Below are positions 7,614 through 16,906 of a stretch of DNA of 64,000 bases, one piece after another (position 1 is the stretch's first letter; each line of letters opens with the position of its first letter). The position numbers and the translations under genes are program-made. The DNA is from Pseudomonas fragi (lineage in GTDB: Bacteria; Pseudomonadota; Gammaproteobacteria; Pseudomonadales; Pseudomonadaceae). Below the pieces are notes generated by a model that saw only the letters and a list, made by a program, of their open reading frames with translations, searched no databases and was not told where the DNA came from. Where the stretch lies: positions 4,216,001 to 4,280,000 of the forward strand of contig NZ_CP104861.1 in NCBI RefSeq assembly GCF_025426255.1. Direction: 5' to 3'.

Positions 7614-8080
7614 AAAAACATGACTGCTACACCTGCGGTGCCGGCGATGTGATGCAAGCGTTCAAAGGGCGCAGCTTCAATGTGGACTTCAAGCAGTTGA
7701 ACCGGATGGTGCACAACCTGGCCGGCTACGAATGCACGGAATGCGCTGAGATCGAATTCGACGCTCCCAGCGCCGAGCGTTATGCCCAGGCGGGTGACGA
7801 ACTGATTGAAGATGCCAAACGGGTAATGGCAGAAGAGATGAAGCGAATCCGGCGCAAACTGCACTTCACCCAGAAGAGTGCCGTGCAGTTGCTGTCAGGG
7901 GGCGGCCACAATGCGTTCAGCCGTTATGAGCGGGCCGAGGTTGAGCCTCCAAAACCATTGTTTGTGCTGATGCGTTTACTCGATCGCCATCCCGAACTGG
8001 TTCAGGAACTGCCTGCAATCAACGCGTGTGCTGACATCAATGCGCTGCTGGTGCAAAAAGAGCAGCAGCGCCATAAATAA
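7610..8080 (+). CDS. mqsA: MqsA antitoxin and autorepressor
   Basis: A 156-aa antitoxin that neutralises MqsR and binds DNA. The N-terminal zinc domain has two CxxC pairs (CYTC at residues 6-9 and CTEC near 43). The C-terminal XRE-like HTH contains GGGHNAFSRYERAEVEPPKP, matching the DNA-reading region of E. coli MqsA. It is about 25 residues longer than the E. coli protein, with the extra length at the C-terminus. The start is translationally coupled to mqsR; an upstream open frame from 7250 is just the same frame running through mqsR. Confidence 0.93.
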   Translation: MKKHDCYTCGAGDVMQAFKGRSFNVDFKQLNRMVHNLAGYECTECAEIEFDAPSAERYAQAGDELIEDAKRVMAEEMKRIRRKLHFTQKSAVQLLSGGGHNAFSRYERAEVEPPKPLFVLMRLLDRHPELVQELPAINACADINALLVQKEQQRHK

Positions 8081-8081
8081 G

Positions 8082-8184
8082 CCTGTAGCCGCTGCCGTAG
8101 GCTGCGATAAGGCCCGAAGGGCCTTCGCCCTTCAACACCGCAAACCCTTCGGGCTCGATCGCAGCCTGCAGCAGCGCCTACAGG
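8082..8184. repeat. REP inverted pair (CTGTAGCCGCTG family)
   Basis: CCTGTAGCCGCTG ... GCAGCGCCTACAGG with an internal GGCCCGAAGGGCC sub-hairpin. It lies between mqsA and aapP, which converge, and may serve as their terminator. Confidence 0.85.
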
Positions 8185-8194
8185 TGCTGTTGAA

Positions 8195-8959
8195 TCAATG
8201 CAGAATCTGATTCAGAAACAGTTTTGTCCGGTCATTTTGCGGGTTGTCGAAGAAGTCATTCGGCGCGGCCTCTTCTACGATTTCACCCTTGTCCATAAAG
8301 ATCACCCGGTTAGCCACGGTGCGGGCAAAGCCCATTTCGTGGGTCACGCAGAGCATGGTCATACCGTCTTCTGCCAGACCGATCATGGTGTCCAATACCT
8401 CTTTGACCATCTCCGGGTCGAGCGCTGAAGTCGGCTCATCGAACAGCATGATTTTTGGCTTCATGCATAGCGCCCGGGCAATCGCCACCCGCTGTTGCTG
8501 GCCACCCGACAACTGACCCGGGTACTTGTGCGCCTGCTCCGGAATACGCACCCGTTCCAGATAATGCATGGCGATTTCTTCAGCCTTTCGCTTGGGCATC
8601 TTGCGCACCCACATCGGTGCCAGCGTGCAGTTCTGCAGGATGGTCAAATGCGGAAAAAGGTTGAAATGCTGGAACACCATGCCCACTTCGCGGCGTACCG
8701 ATTCGATCTGCTTGATGTCATTGGTCAGTTCTACACCATCGACCACGATGCGCCCCTGCTGGTGCTCTTCGAGGCGATTGAGGCAGCGGATGGTCGTTGA
8801 CTTGCCCGACCCCGATGGCCCGCACAACACAATGCGCTCGCCCGGCTGCACATTGAGGTTGATGTCCTTGAGTACGTGGAACTGGCCATACCACTTGTTA
8901 ACGCCCTGCATCTGAATAATGCCTTCAGCGCTCGCGGTTTTTTTGATTGCTTCACTCAT
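8195..8959 (-). CDS. aapP: General L-amino-acid ABC transporter ATPase AapP
   Basis: The cytoplasmic ATPase of the Aap importer, 254 aa. Walker A GPSGSGKST lies near residue 48, the signature LSGGQQQR near 153, and Walker B IMLFDEPTSALD near 173, followed by the H-loop VTHEMGFA. It is the last gene of aapJQMP (minus strand). The amino-acid-family polar transporter pattern and the order J-Q-M-P identify it as broad-specificity L-amino-acid uptake. Confidence 0.95.
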   Translation of the reverse strand: MSEAIKKTASAEGIIQMQGVNKWYGQFHVLKDINLNVQPGERIVLCGPSGSGKSTTIRCLNRLEEHQQGRIVVDGVELTNDIKQIESVRREVGMVFQHFNLFPHLTILQNCTLAPMWVRKMPKRKAEEIAMHYLERVRIPEQAHKYPGQLSGGQQQRVAIARALCMKPKIMLFDEPTSALDPEMVKEVLDTMIGLAEDGMTMLCVTHEMGFARTVANRVIFMDKGEIVEEAAPNDFFDNPQNDRTKLFLNQILH

Positions 8960-8972
8960 GTCGCACTCCTAC

Positions 8973-10070
8973 CTAACGCTTATGGCCAGTGTCCAGCTTG
9001 TGCTCCAGATGCATGGAGTAGCGGGACATACCAAAACAGAAAATCCAGAACACCAACGCTGCAAACACATAGCCTTCGGTCGCCATGCCCAGCCAGGTCG
9101 GGTCGGCAGCCGCTTGCTTGACGCTGTTGAGCAGGTCGAACAGGCCGATGATGATCACCAGGCTGGTGTCCTTGAACAGGGCAATAAAGGTGTTGACGAT
9201 GCCAGGGATCACCAGCTTCAGAGCTTGCGGCAAGATCACCAGGCCCATGCTGCGCCAGTAGCCCAGGCCCATCGCCGCCGCTGCTTCGTACTGCCCTTTG
9301 GGAATCGCTTGCAGACCGCCGCGCACCACCTCAGCCACATACGCTGACTGGAACAGAATCACCCCGATCAGGGCCCGCAGCAGCTTGTCGAAGTTCATGC
9401 CCTCAGGCAGAAACAGCGGCAGCATCACCGAGGACATAAACAGTACGGTGATCAACGGTACGCCACGCCAGAACTCGATAAAGGTCACGCACACCACGCG
9501 AATGGCCGGCATGTCCGAACGTCGTCCCAGCGCCAGCAAAATCCCCAATGGCAAGGCGCCAGCAATACCCACTGTGGCAATAACCAGCGTCAGCATCAGG
9601 CCACCCCACTGGCTGGTAGCCACGTTAGTGAGCCCCCAGTGACCGCCGTGCAGCAAGCTGTAAGCCAGAATCGGGTACACCACCAAAAAGCCCAGGCCGT
9701 AGATTGCCTTGTGCTTGAAGCGCGAGATAAACAGCGGCGCTGCGCCAATCACGGCCAGCCACACACTCAGATCAACCCGCCAGCGCAACTCGGTAGGGTA
9801 ATAGCCATACATGAATTGGCCGAAACGCTGCTGGATGAACACCCAGCAGGCGCCGTCCTTGGTGCAGTCAGCCCGCGTGCTACCGACCCAATTGGCATCA
9901 AGAATCGTCCAGCTCAGCAGCGGCGGCACGATCAGCCAAATAAGGTAAAAGGCAAACAGGGTGAGCAAGGTGTTGAGCCAGCTGGAAAACAGATTGGCCC
10001 GCGCCCAAGCGACAATACCGATGCGGTTACCCGGCGGTGGCATGTCGGGTTTAAAAACATGAGTCGTCAT
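8973..10070 (-). CDS. aapM: Amino-acid ABC transporter permease AapM
   Basis: A 365-aa inner-membrane permease. An N-terminal hydrophobic segment is followed by a large loop with two cysteines (DCTKDGACW), then the HisM/GlnP-type core. The ATPase-coupling EAA loop is EAAAAMGLGYWRSMGLVILPQA around residue 265. The long N-terminal part is characteristic of AapM rather than of shorter HisM-type permeases. It lies 10 bp after aapQ and 13 bp before aapP, so it is clearly co-transcribed. Confidence 0.94.
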   Translation of the reverse strand: MTTHVFKPDMPPPGNRIGIVAWARANLFSSWLNTLLTLFAFYLIWLIVPPLLSWTILDANWVGSTRADCTKDGACWVFIQQRFGQFMYGYYPTELRWRVDLSVWLAVIGAAPLFISRFKHKAIYGLGFLVVYPILAYSLLHGGHWGLTNVATSQWGGLMLTLVIATVGIAGALPLGILLALGRRSDMPAIRVVCVTFIEFWRGVPLITVLFMSSVMLPLFLPEGMNFDKLLRALIGVILFQSAYVAEVVRGGLQAIPKGQYEAAAAMGLGYWRSMGLVILPQALKLVIPGIVNTFIALFKDTSLVIIIGLFDLLNSVKQAAADPTWLGMATEGYVFAALVFWIFCFGMSRYSMHLEHKLDTGHKR

Positions 10071-10080
10071 AGTCCCGTCC

Positions 10081-11262
10081 TCATCGCTCGATCAGCGCAA
10101 TACGCGTGTTGTACCAATTCATCAGCAGCGAAATGCTGATGCTGATTGCCAGGTACACGCTCATGGTGATGGCAATGACCTCAATCGCTTGCCCGGTCTG
10201 GTTAAGTACGGTGCCGGCAAACAGTGAAACCATTTCCGGATATCCGATGCCCGCCGCCAGCGACGAGTTTTTCACCAGGTTCAGGTATTGGCTGGTCAGC
10301 GGCGGAATAATCACCCGCAGTGCTTGCGGGATAATTACCTTGCGCAATGTCGGCCCCGGGCGCAGGCCCAGCGAGCGGGCAGCTTCGGTCTGGCCATGGC
10401 TGACCGACTTGATCCCCGAACGCACGATTTCGGCAATGAATGCCGCGGTGTACACCGTCAACGCAATGGTCAGCGCCAGCAGCTCAGGGATAAGCACCCA
10501 ACCACCGACAAAGTTGAAGCCCTTGAGTTGCGGCATTTCCCAATGCACCGGAGTGCCAAACAGCAACACGCACAAGCCCGGAATCACCAGCATCAGTGCC
10601 AGCCCGACCCAAAACTTGTGAAATGGAACACCGGTCTCTTCGAAGCGCTGGTTGGCCCGGCGAACCATCAGCACCACAGCCACAATCGCCAGCAGCACAC
10701 TGGCCATAAACGGCCAAAAGGCCTCGGTGCCCACGGCTGCCGGCATGTTCAGGCCACGGCTGCTCATATAGAAAATGTCAGCAAAGTTGTGGCTGTTGCG
10801 TGGCCCCGGCATGGTCAGAAAGACCGCGAAGTACCAGAACAGAATTTGCAGCAGAGGAGGAATATTGCGAAAGACCTCGACGTAAACCGTTGCCAGTTTG
10901 CTGATCATCCAGTTCGACGATAACCGCGCGATACCCACGATAAAACCGAGAATCGTCGCCAGAACGATACCGATCACTGACACCAGCAAGGTGTTGAGCA
11001 AACCGATCAGAAAGACCCGGGAGTAGCTGTCGGACTCGGTGTAATCAATCAGATGCTGCGCAATGCCAAATCCGGCACTGCGTTGAAGAAAGTCAAAACC
11101 TGAAGTAATGCCACGGTGCTGGAGGTTGGTCTGGGTGTTGTTGAACAGATACCAGCCCATAAACACCACCAGTGCGACGGTGATGATCTGGAATAACCAC
11201 CCACGCACACGCGGATCGCCGAGGCTGAGCCTGGGCTTTGGTGCGCCGACTTTAGTTTGCAT
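10081..11262 (-). CDS. aapQ: Amino-acid ABC transporter permease AapQ
   Basis: The partner permease of AapM, 393 aa. A large N-terminal half with several membrane segments precedes the conserved coupling loop EAARSLGLRPGPTLRKVIIP (about residue 293). The end MNWYNTRIALIER is typical of the family. It is separated from aapJ by 65 bp containing a stable hairpin, which usually lets the binding protein be made in excess over the membrane parts. Confidence 0.94.
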   Translation of the reverse strand: MQTKVGAPKPRLSLGDPRVRGWLFQIITVALVVFMGWYLFNNTQTNLQHRGITSGFDFLQRSAGFGIAQHLIDYTESDSYSRVFLIGLLNTLLVSVIGIVLATILGFIVGIARLSSNWMISKLATVYVEVFRNIPPLLQILFWYFAVFLTMPGPRNSHNFADIFYMSSRGLNMPAAVGTEAFWPFMASVLLAIVAVVLMVRRANQRFEETGVPFHKFWVGLALMLVIPGLCVLLFGTPVHWEMPQLKGFNFVGGWVLIPELLALTIALTVYTAAFIAEIVRSGIKSVSHGQTEAARSLGLRPGPTLRKVIIPQALRVIIPPLTSQYLNLVKNSSLAAGIGYPEMVSLFAGTVLNQTGQAIEVIAITMSVYLAISISISLLMNWYNTRIALIER

Positions 11263-11293
11263 GAAGTGCCCCTAAAAATGGATCAAACAACAT

Positions 11294-11318
11294 CACCCGG
11301 CAGTTGGCCTACCGGGTG
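11294..11318. terminator. Intercistronic hairpin between aapJ and aapQ
   Basis: The arms CACCCGGCAG and CTACCGGGTG, with one mismatch and loop TTGGC, form a stem without a clear U-tract on either side. It is better read as an attenuator or 3'-end stabiliser of the aapJ mRNA than as a full terminator. Confidence 0.6.
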
Positions 11319-11327
11319 AAAGGGCTA

Positions 11328-12356
11328 TCAGCGCACGGGTGGTGCGTATTGAATGCCGCCGTTATTCCACAGAGCGTTCAGCCCGCGGTCGATGGCCAGA
11401 GGAGTACTTTTGCCGAGGTTTTTCTCGAAGACTTCGCCGTAGTTACCGACCTGGCTGACAATCTGTACCACCCAGTCTTTTGGCAGTTTCAGGTCTTTGC
11501 CGTACTCGCCGTCAGCACCCAGCAAGCGGGCAACATCCGGGTTTTTGGTCGACTTGGCTTCAGCCACGACGTTTTTGGAGGTGATACCTGCTTCTTCTGC
11601 ATTGAGCATGGCGAACAGAGTCCACTTCACAATACTGAACCAGTCTTCGTCGCCTTTACGCACTACAGGGCCCAGAGGCTCCTTGGAGATGGTTTCAGGC
11701 AATACCACGTAGTCATTTGGGTTCGCCAGTTTGGTGCGCTGTGCGTACAACTGCGACTTGTCGGAGGTCAACACGTCGCAACGACCGCTTTCCAGCGACT
11801 TGGCGCTTTCATCAGAGGTGTCGAAGGTGATCGGGGTGTACTTCAGATTATTCGCGCGGAAGTAATCCGAGACGTTCAGCTCGGTAGTCGTACCAGCCTG
11901 GATACAGATGGTTGCACCGTCCAGTTCCTTGGCACTTTTTACGCCCAGCTTGTTGTTGACCAAAAAGCCAACACCGTCGTAGTAGGTCACGCCCGCAAAC
12001 ACCATGCCCATGCCCGCGTCACGGGAGCTGGTCCAGGTGGTGTTGCGCGACAGCACGTCAACTTCGCCTGACTGCAGCGCGGTGAAACGTTCCTTGGCGT
12101 TCAACTGGCTGAACTTGACCTTGGTTGCATCGCCAAATACCGCTGCGGCCACTGCGCGGCAAATATCGGCATCAATGCCCAGGATCTTGCCGTTTTTGTC
12201 AGGTACCGAAAAACCCGGCAACCCGTCGCTGACGCCACACTGCACAAAGCCTTTCTTTTTGACGCCGTCCAGGGTTGCGCCTGCGTGGGCAAAGCCACTG
12301 ACACTCAACACGATGGCTGCGGTGGCCAGAGCCAGGGTGGATTTCAACTGCTTCAT
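11328..12356 (-). CDS. aapJ: Periplasmic general L-amino-acid-binding protein AapJ
   Basis: A 342-aa class 3 solute-binding protein. The first 25 residues form a Sec signal peptide ending GFAHA. The mature protein begins GATLDGVKKKGFVQCGVSDG, and the family hallmarks GKILGIDADICRAVAAAVFGD and QAGTTTELNVSDYFR follow. It captures many L-amino acids and hands them to AapQM. A strong SD (GGAGG) precedes the ATG. It is the first gene of the aap operon, so the operon promoter should lie in the region after 12356. Confidence 0.95.
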   Translation of the reverse strand: MKQLKSTLALATAAIVLSVSGFAHAGATLDGVKKKGFVQCGVSDGLPGFSVPDKNGKILGIDADICRAVAAAVFGDATKVKFSQLNAKERFTALQSGEVDVLSRNTTWTSSRDAGMGMVFAGVTYYDGVGFLVNNKLGVKSAKELDGATICIQAGTTTELNVSDYFRANNLKYTPITFDTSDESAKSLESGRCDVLTSDKSQLYAQRTKLANPNDYVVLPETISKEPLGPVVRKGDEDWFSIVKWTLFAMLNAEEAGITSKNVVAEAKSTKNPDVARLLGADGEYGKDLKLPKDWVVQIVSQVGNYGEVFEKNLGKSTPLAIDRGLNALWNNGGIQYAPPVR

Positions 12357-12777
12357 TCAAACCTCCAGTACTGCGCTTTTATTGTGTTTGAACAAGACCC
12401 GCCGCCCCCTTGTGAGGCAATGTTGACCCGTGTTGGCTTTTATTGGGTCAAGCGGCATAAGTCTTGAGCGATGGGTGCATCGCACGAACCGTCAAACTGA
12501 AGCGCTCACTTGAGCTGTTGAATTCCTTGTCTAACTTCAACCTCGGGATTTTTGCTGTCCCCCCATCGGCAGTAGCCTGTTAGTGTTACCGCCGAAGGTG
12601 AACGCATTCACGTCCCTGTCCACATAGCAAAGCGCGTACCACACCAGCTGCTTAAGTAAGTTCAGTACGTAATGCTGGAAAAAACGTTCAAGCAAGCGAC
12701 ATTTTCTGTAATTTTTCACCGATCGAGCACTTTTGTAGCGCACCCGGTTTGCGCACATGCACAACGATGGAGCAGCC
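12357..12777. other. Intergenic region between divergent aapJ and estB
   Basis: About 420 bp with no supportable gene. It must hold the aap promoter (minus) and the estB promoter (plus). No clear operator palindrome, repeat or terminator was recognised. Confidence 0.5.
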
Positions 12778-13434
12778 ATGACCCAACCTCTGATTATCCA
12801 ACCCCAAAAGACTGCGGACGCCTGTGTTATCTGGCTCCATGGCTTGGGTGCCGACCGTTATGACTTCATGCCGGTGGCCGAAATCCTGCAGCAGTCGCTT
12901 TTGACTACACGCTTTGTATTGCCCCAGGCACCGACCCGCGCCGTGACCATTAATGGCGGTTATGCCATGCCGAGTTGGTATGACATCAAGGCCATGAGCC
13001 CTGCCCGCTCCATCTGCGAAGAAGAGCTGGAAGAGTCGGCTGACATGGTCATTCAATTGATCGAAGCCCAGCGCCAGAGCGGTATCGACGCCAACCGGAT
13101 TTTCCTCGCCGGTTTCTCCCAGGGTGGTGCCGTGGTGTTCCACACTGCTTATTTGAAATGGCAGGGACCATTGGGTGGCGTACTTGCCCTTTCCACCTAT
13201 GCACCGACGTTCAGCGATGTGCTGCCATTGTCCGCCAGCCAGCAACGTATCCCGGCCCTGTGCCTACATGGGCAGTACGATGATGTAGTCCAAAACGCTA
13301 TGGGCCGTACGGCTTATGAGCGTTTAAAGGCAGCAGGCGTAGCAGTTACATGGCAGGAATACCCAATGGGCCACGAAGTGTTACCCGAGGAAATTCGCGA
13401 CATCGGGGCCTGGCTGACGAAACGTCTGACCTAA
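12778..13434 (+). CDS. estB: Carboxylesterase / acyl-protein-thioesterase-like hydrolase EstB
   Basis: A 218-aa cytoplasmic alpha/beta hydrolase matching Pseudomonas carboxylesterase II in length and sequence. The nucleophile elbow is GFSQGG near residue 115. The acid is the Asp in HGQYDDVV near 170, and the base is the His in YPMGHEV near 201. The oxyanion region is WLHGLGADRYDF near residue 20. It hydrolyses short-chain esters. The ATG at 12778 has GGAG seven bases upstream and is chosen over an earlier in-frame start at 12757. Confidence 0.93.
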   Translation: MTQPLIIQPQKTADACVIWLHGLGADRYDFMPVAEILQQSLLTTRFVLPQAPTRAVTINGGYAMPSWYDIKAMSPARSICEEELEESADMVIQLIEAQRQSGIDANRIFLAGFSQGGAVVFHTAYLKWQGPLGGVLALSTYAPTFSDVLPLSASQQRIPALCLHGQYDDVVQNAMGRTAYERLKAAGVAVTWQEYPMGHEVLPEEIRDIGAWLTKRLT

Positions 13435-13518
13435 AACCGAAACATCCTGTCGTTCACTACGCCGAGCACCCGACTTGCATTACACTGCCCGGCGTACACT
13501 CCTTAACCAACTGATGAG

Positions 13519-15015
13519 ATGACCGTGCTCAAAGCACTCAAAAAAATATTCGGTAAAAGCGAGGCTGAGCCGCTCGCGCCAGCTTCCGTTACACCTTCGA
13601 GCAACACCAGCCCGCGAACCGACGCGCAACAGCCTGGTCGTTCTGCTCCTGCTCCAGCCCCAGCGCCGGTGACCACTCCTGACGCACAGCCCGCGGATGA
13701 ACAACCGCGTATCGAAAAGCCTAAAGTTGCAAAACCACGGCGCGAAGTGGCCCCCAAGCCACCGGTCATTCCCTGGAAACTCGAAGACTTTGCGGTCGAG
13801 CCACAAGAAGGCAAAGTCCGCTTTCACGATTTCAAGCTCGCCCCCGAGCTGATGCACGCCATTCAAGACCTCGGTTTCCCGTATTGCACGCCGATCCAGG
13901 CGGGTGTGCTGGGCTACACCCTGAGCGGTCGCGATGCGATTGGTCGGGCCCAGACTGGCACCGGCAAAACCGCTGCGTTCCTGATCTCGATCATCAGCCA
14001 ATTGACCCAGACCCCGCCGCCCAAAGAGCGTTACATGGGTGAGCCACGCGCACTGATCATCGCGCCGACCCGCGAGTTGGTGGTGCAAATCGCCAAGGAC
14101 GCGGCCGACCTGACCAAATACACCGACCTCAACGTCATGACGTTTGTCGGCGGTATGGACTTCGACAAACAGCTCAAGCAGCTTGAAGCGCGTCATTGCG
14201 ACATTCTGGTCGCCACACCGGGCCGTCTGCTGGACTTCAACCAGCGCGGCGAAGTGCATCTGGACATGGTCGAAGTGATGGTGCTCGACGAAGCCGACCG
14301 CATGCTGGATATGGGTTTCATTCCGCAAGTGCGCCAGATCATTCGTCAAACGCCGCAGAAAGCCGAACGTCAAACGCTGCTGTTTTCCGCGACCTTTACC
14401 GAGGACGTGATGAACCTGGCCAAGCAATGGACTACCGACCCTGCCATCGTCGAAATCGAAGCGCTCAACGTCGCCAGCGATATGGTTGAACAACACGTGT
14501 ATGCCGTTGCCGGTGCCGACAAATACAAGTTGTTGTTCAACCTGGTGAACGACAACGGCTGGGAGCGCGTCATCGTGTTCGCCAACCGCAAGGACGAAGT
14601 GCGCCGCATAGAAGAGCGCCTGGTACGTGACGGCATCAACGCTGCCCAGCTATCGGGCGACGTGCCGCAACACAAGCGCATCAAGACGCTGGAAGGCTTT
14701 CGTGAAGGCAAGATCCGCGTACTGGTGGCCACCGACGTCGCAGGTCGCGGAATTCATATCGACGGCATCAGCCACGTAATCAACTTCACCCTGCCTGAAG
14801 TGCCGGACGATTACGTGCACCGCATTGGCCGTACTGGCCGCGCAGGTGCCAGCGGGGTTTCCATCAGCTTTGCCGGTGAAGACGACTCGTATCAACTGCC
14901 GTCGATCGAAGCCTTGCTGGGTCGCAAAATCAGCTGCGAAACGCCGCCAACCGAATTGCTGCGCCCGGTGGTACGAGCGGTACGCAAACCGCACGATCCG
15001 GATGCAATCGCGTAA
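13519..15015 (+). CDS. rhlB: DEAD-box ATP-dependent RNA helicase RhlB
   Basis: A 498-aa RNA helicase, the degradosome-type unwinding enzyme. After a Pro/Ala-rich disordered N-terminus (residues 15-90) come the Q motif (TPIQ), motif I AQTGTGKT (near 146), Ia PTRELV, Ib TPGR, II DEAD (near 257), III SAT, V ATDVAGRGIHI and VI HRIGRTGR (near 435). The extended, low-complexity N-terminus is normal for Pseudomonas RhlB. The ATG at 13519 is used; a GTG two codons downstream is an alternative. Confidence 0.94.
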   Translation: MTVLKALKKIFGKSEAEPLAPASVTPSSNTSPRTDAQQPGRSAPAPAPAPVTTPDAQPADEQPRIEKPKVAKPRREVAPKPPVIPWKLEDFAVEPQEGKVRFHDFKLAPELMHAIQDLGFPYCTPIQAGVLGYTLSGRDAIGRAQTGTGKTAAFLISIISQLTQTPPPKERYMGEPRALIIAPTRELVVQIAKDAADLTKYTDLNVMTFVGGMDFDKQLKQLEARHCDILVATPGRLLDFNQRGEVHLDMVEVMVLDEADRMLDMGFIPQVRQIIRQTPQKAERQTLLFSATFTEDVMNLAKQWTTDPAIVEIEALNVASDMVEQHVYAVAGADKYKLLFNLVNDNGWERVIVFANRKDEVRRIEERLVRDGINAAQLSGDVPQHKRIKTLEGFREGKIRVLVATDVAGRGIHIDGISHVINFTLPEVPDDYVHRIGRTGRAGASGVSISFAGEDDSYQLPSIEALLGRKISCETPPTELLRPVVRAVRKPHDPDAIA

Positions 15016-15036
15016 TACGCTGAATCGGTAGTTACT

Positions 15037-15136
15037 CTGTAGCCGCTGTCGAGGTACGAGGCTGCGATGGGTTGCGAAGCGGCAACGCTTTTTGAAGGGC
15101 CTGGCTCCCTTATCGCAGCCTTCGGCAGCGGCTACA
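15037..15136. repeat. REP inverted pair (CTGTAGCCGCTG family)
   Basis: CTGTAGCCGCTGTCGAG ... TTCGGCAGCGGCTACA lies between convergent rhlB and moaE. No other terminator is visible here. Confidence 0.85.
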
Positions 15137-15147
15137 AAGCTCGTTAG

Positions 15148-15597
15148 CTACTTCCAGCGATCTGCCGCCACTTCGTCGCTGGCCCGCCCTTCAACCCAGT
15201 GCGGGCCGTCAGCGGTCTGTTCTTTTTTCCAGAACGGGGCGCGGGTCTTCAGGTAGTCCATCACAAACGCACAAGCGTCAAACGCCGCCTGGCGATGGGC
15301 ACTGGCCACTCCCACAAACACGATCGGCTCACCCGGCTCCAGCGCACCCACCCGGTGCAGCACTTCAAGCTTGAGCAACGGCCAACGTTGTTCCGCTTCA
15401 ACCATGATCTTGGCCAGGGCCTTTTCGGTCATGCCAGGATAGTGTTCCAGAAACATCCCCGCCACATCGCGCCCTTCATTGAAGTCGCGCACATAACCGA
15501 CAAAGCTCACCACCGCCCCTACGCCCAGATTGGCCGCGTGCAGTGCATTGACTTCAGCGCCAGGGTCAAAGGTCGCCGCTTGTACCCGAATCGCCAT
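15148..15597 (-). CDS. moaE: Molybdopterin synthase catalytic subunit MoaE
   Basis: The large subunit that, with MoaD thiocarboxylate, converts precursor Z into molybdopterin. The 149-aa protein shows VVSFVGYVRDF near residue 31, HRVGALEPGEPIVFVGVASAHR near 82-103, and the catalytic lysine region YLKTRAPFWKKE near 115-126. It is the last gene of moaC-moaD-moaE, starting two bases after the moaD stop. Confidence 0.95.
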   Translation of the reverse strand: MAIRVQAATFDPGAEVNALHAANLGVGAVVSFVGYVRDFNEGRDVAGMFLEHYPGMTEKALAKIMVEAEQRWPLLKLEVLHRVGALEPGEPIVFVGVASAHRQAAFDACAFVMDYLKTRAPFWKKEQTADGPHWVEGRASDEVAADRWK

Positions 15598-15599
15598 GT

Positions 15600-15845
15600 T
15601 CAGCCTCCGGTCACGGGAGGGAAGAAAGCGACTTCATCGCCGTCTACCAGCGGTTCATCCAGTTTGCACAGTTCTTCGTTGCGCGCACACATCAGGTTGG
15701 ACTCGGCCAGCACCTGCCAGGCGCCACCGCGTTGCGCCAGGTGCGCCCGCAACTGTTCGATGGACGCAAACTCACCGTCCACCGACTCGCCATCCAGCCC
15801 CAGCGCCTCACGGTAACGAGCAAAGAAAACGACGTTGAGCTTCAT
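15600..15845 (-). CDS. moaD: Molybdopterin synthase sulfur-carrier subunit MoaD
   Basis: An 81-aa ubiquitin-fold sulfur carrier that ends in the obligatory Gly-Gly (PPVTGG), where the thiocarboxylate is formed. It begins MKLNVVFFARYREALGL, typical of the family. The ATG at 15845 overlaps the moaC stop (ATGA), which fixes the start against the longer open frame to 15938. Confidence 0.95.
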   Translation of the reverse strand: MKLNVVFFARYREALGLDGESVDGEFASIEQLRAHLAQRGGAWQVLAESNLMCARNEELCKLDEPLVDGDEVAFFPPVTGG

Positions 15846-16315
15846 GACGCGTCTGCCTGAAAGTGCCCGCTCTTGCCGCCGAGCTTCTCCAGTACCCGCA
15901 CACTTTCGATGGTCATGCCGCGATCCACCGCCTTGCACATATCATAAATCGTCAGGGCCGCCACGCTGGCAGCGGTCAGGGCTTCCATCTCGACACCGGT
16001 CTGCCCGGACAACTTGCAACGCGCCACGATCAGCACCGCATCAGTGCCTTGAGCACTGAGTTCAACCTTGACGCTGGTGAGCATCAGCGGATGGCACAGC
16101 GGGATCAGGTCCGAAGTTTTCTTGGCCGCCTGAATCCCGGCAATCCGCGCCACGGCAAACACGTCACCCTTGGGGTGGCCACCACTGACGATCATGTCCA
16201 GGGTTTCAGGGCGCATGCGCACCACGGCTTGTGCCAGCGCCTCACGGGATGTCACCGCTTTATCGGTGACATCAACCATGTTGGCGCGGCCTTGAGAATC
16301 TAAATGAGTCAGCAC
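15842..16315 (-). CDS. moaC: Cyclic pyranopterin monophosphate synthase MoaC
   Basis: MoaC makes cyclic pyranopterin monophosphate, the first molybdenum-cofactor intermediate, together with MoaA (not in this window). The 157-aa protein shows the start LTHLDSQGRANMVDVTDK, LIPLCHPLMLTSVKVE (about 77-92) and the catalytic loop GVEMEALTAASVAALTIYDMCKA. GTG at 16315 with GGAG eight bases upstream is the start; the longer frame to 16558 has no family-like sequence. It leads the moaCDE operon. Confidence 0.94.
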   Translation of the reverse strand: MLTHLDSQGRANMVDVTDKAVTSREALAQAVVRMRPETLDMIVSGGHPKGDVFAVARIAGIQAAKKTSDLIPLCHPLMLTSVKVELSAQGTDAVLIVARCKLSGQTGVEMEALTAASVAALTIYDMCKAVDRGMTIESVRVLEKLGGKSGHFQADAS

Positions 16316-16459
16316 AGGGGGTACTCCAAACAGGAGCAAGGAGTGTAAACCCGAGAATTGGTTAAGACCATCGACCCCGCGAATACCGCGCATCAGAACA
16401 TCGAATTGGCCGCCTGCCGGCATTCGCCGTACAACGGTTGAAACTTCGGAGCCGTCCTT

Positions 16460-16906
16460 ATGCCTCTTTTTGTTGTCATTGCCCTGAGCCTGTTTGCAGG
16501 CTTTGCCGTGCCCTTGCAGGCTGGCAGCAACGCCCGGCTTGGCGTTGTGCTCGGCCACCCGTTTTGGGCCACGGTGATTTCGTTGCTGGTCAGTGGCGTG
16601 GCCATTGCGCTGGTGATGCTGATCGTGAAAGTGCCCCGCCCCAACCTCGCGGCGCTGCTCACCGGCCCTTGGTGGATCTGGCTCGGAGGCCTGGCCGGGG
16701 TGTTTTACATCACCGTCGCACTGATCACCGTGCCGCGCCTGGGAGCACTGAATTTCATCATGGCGGTGGTGGTGGGCCAGCTGATTATTTCGCTGGTGAT
16801 TGATTATTTTGGCTTGCTCGGCCTGCCCAAAAACAGCCCGAGCCTGCAGAAAATTCTGGGGGTGAGTGTGGTGCTGGCAGGGTTTGTCATTGCCTCACGG
16901 GGTTGA
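16460..16906 (+). CDS. DMT-superfamily membrane protein, YdcZ (DUF606) type
   Basis: A 148-aa inner-membrane protein with about five hydrophobic segments. The family pattern AGFAVPLQAGSNARLGVVLGHPFWATVISLL lies near residues 14-44, with GALNFIMAVVVGQLIISLVIDYFGL near residues 94-118. It corresponds to one half of a drug/metabolite transporter, so it may dimerise. The substrate is unknown. The SD GGAG lies eight bases before the ATG. The 3' end overlaps the converging LysR gene by 12 bp. Confidence 0.87.
   Translation: MPLFVVIALSLFAGFAVPLQAGSNARLGVVLGHPFWATVISLLVSGVAIALVMLIVKVPRPNLAALLTGPWWIWLGGLAGVFYITVALITVPRLGALNFIMAVVVGQLIISLVIDYFGLLGLPKNSPSLQKILGVSVVLAGFVIASRG

Noticed and set aside
7250..8080. 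A 276-codon protein starting upstream of mqsR in the mqsA frame
   Set aside because: Only the part from 7610 has MqsA motifs and SD-coupled start; the front part lies under mqsR in another frame.
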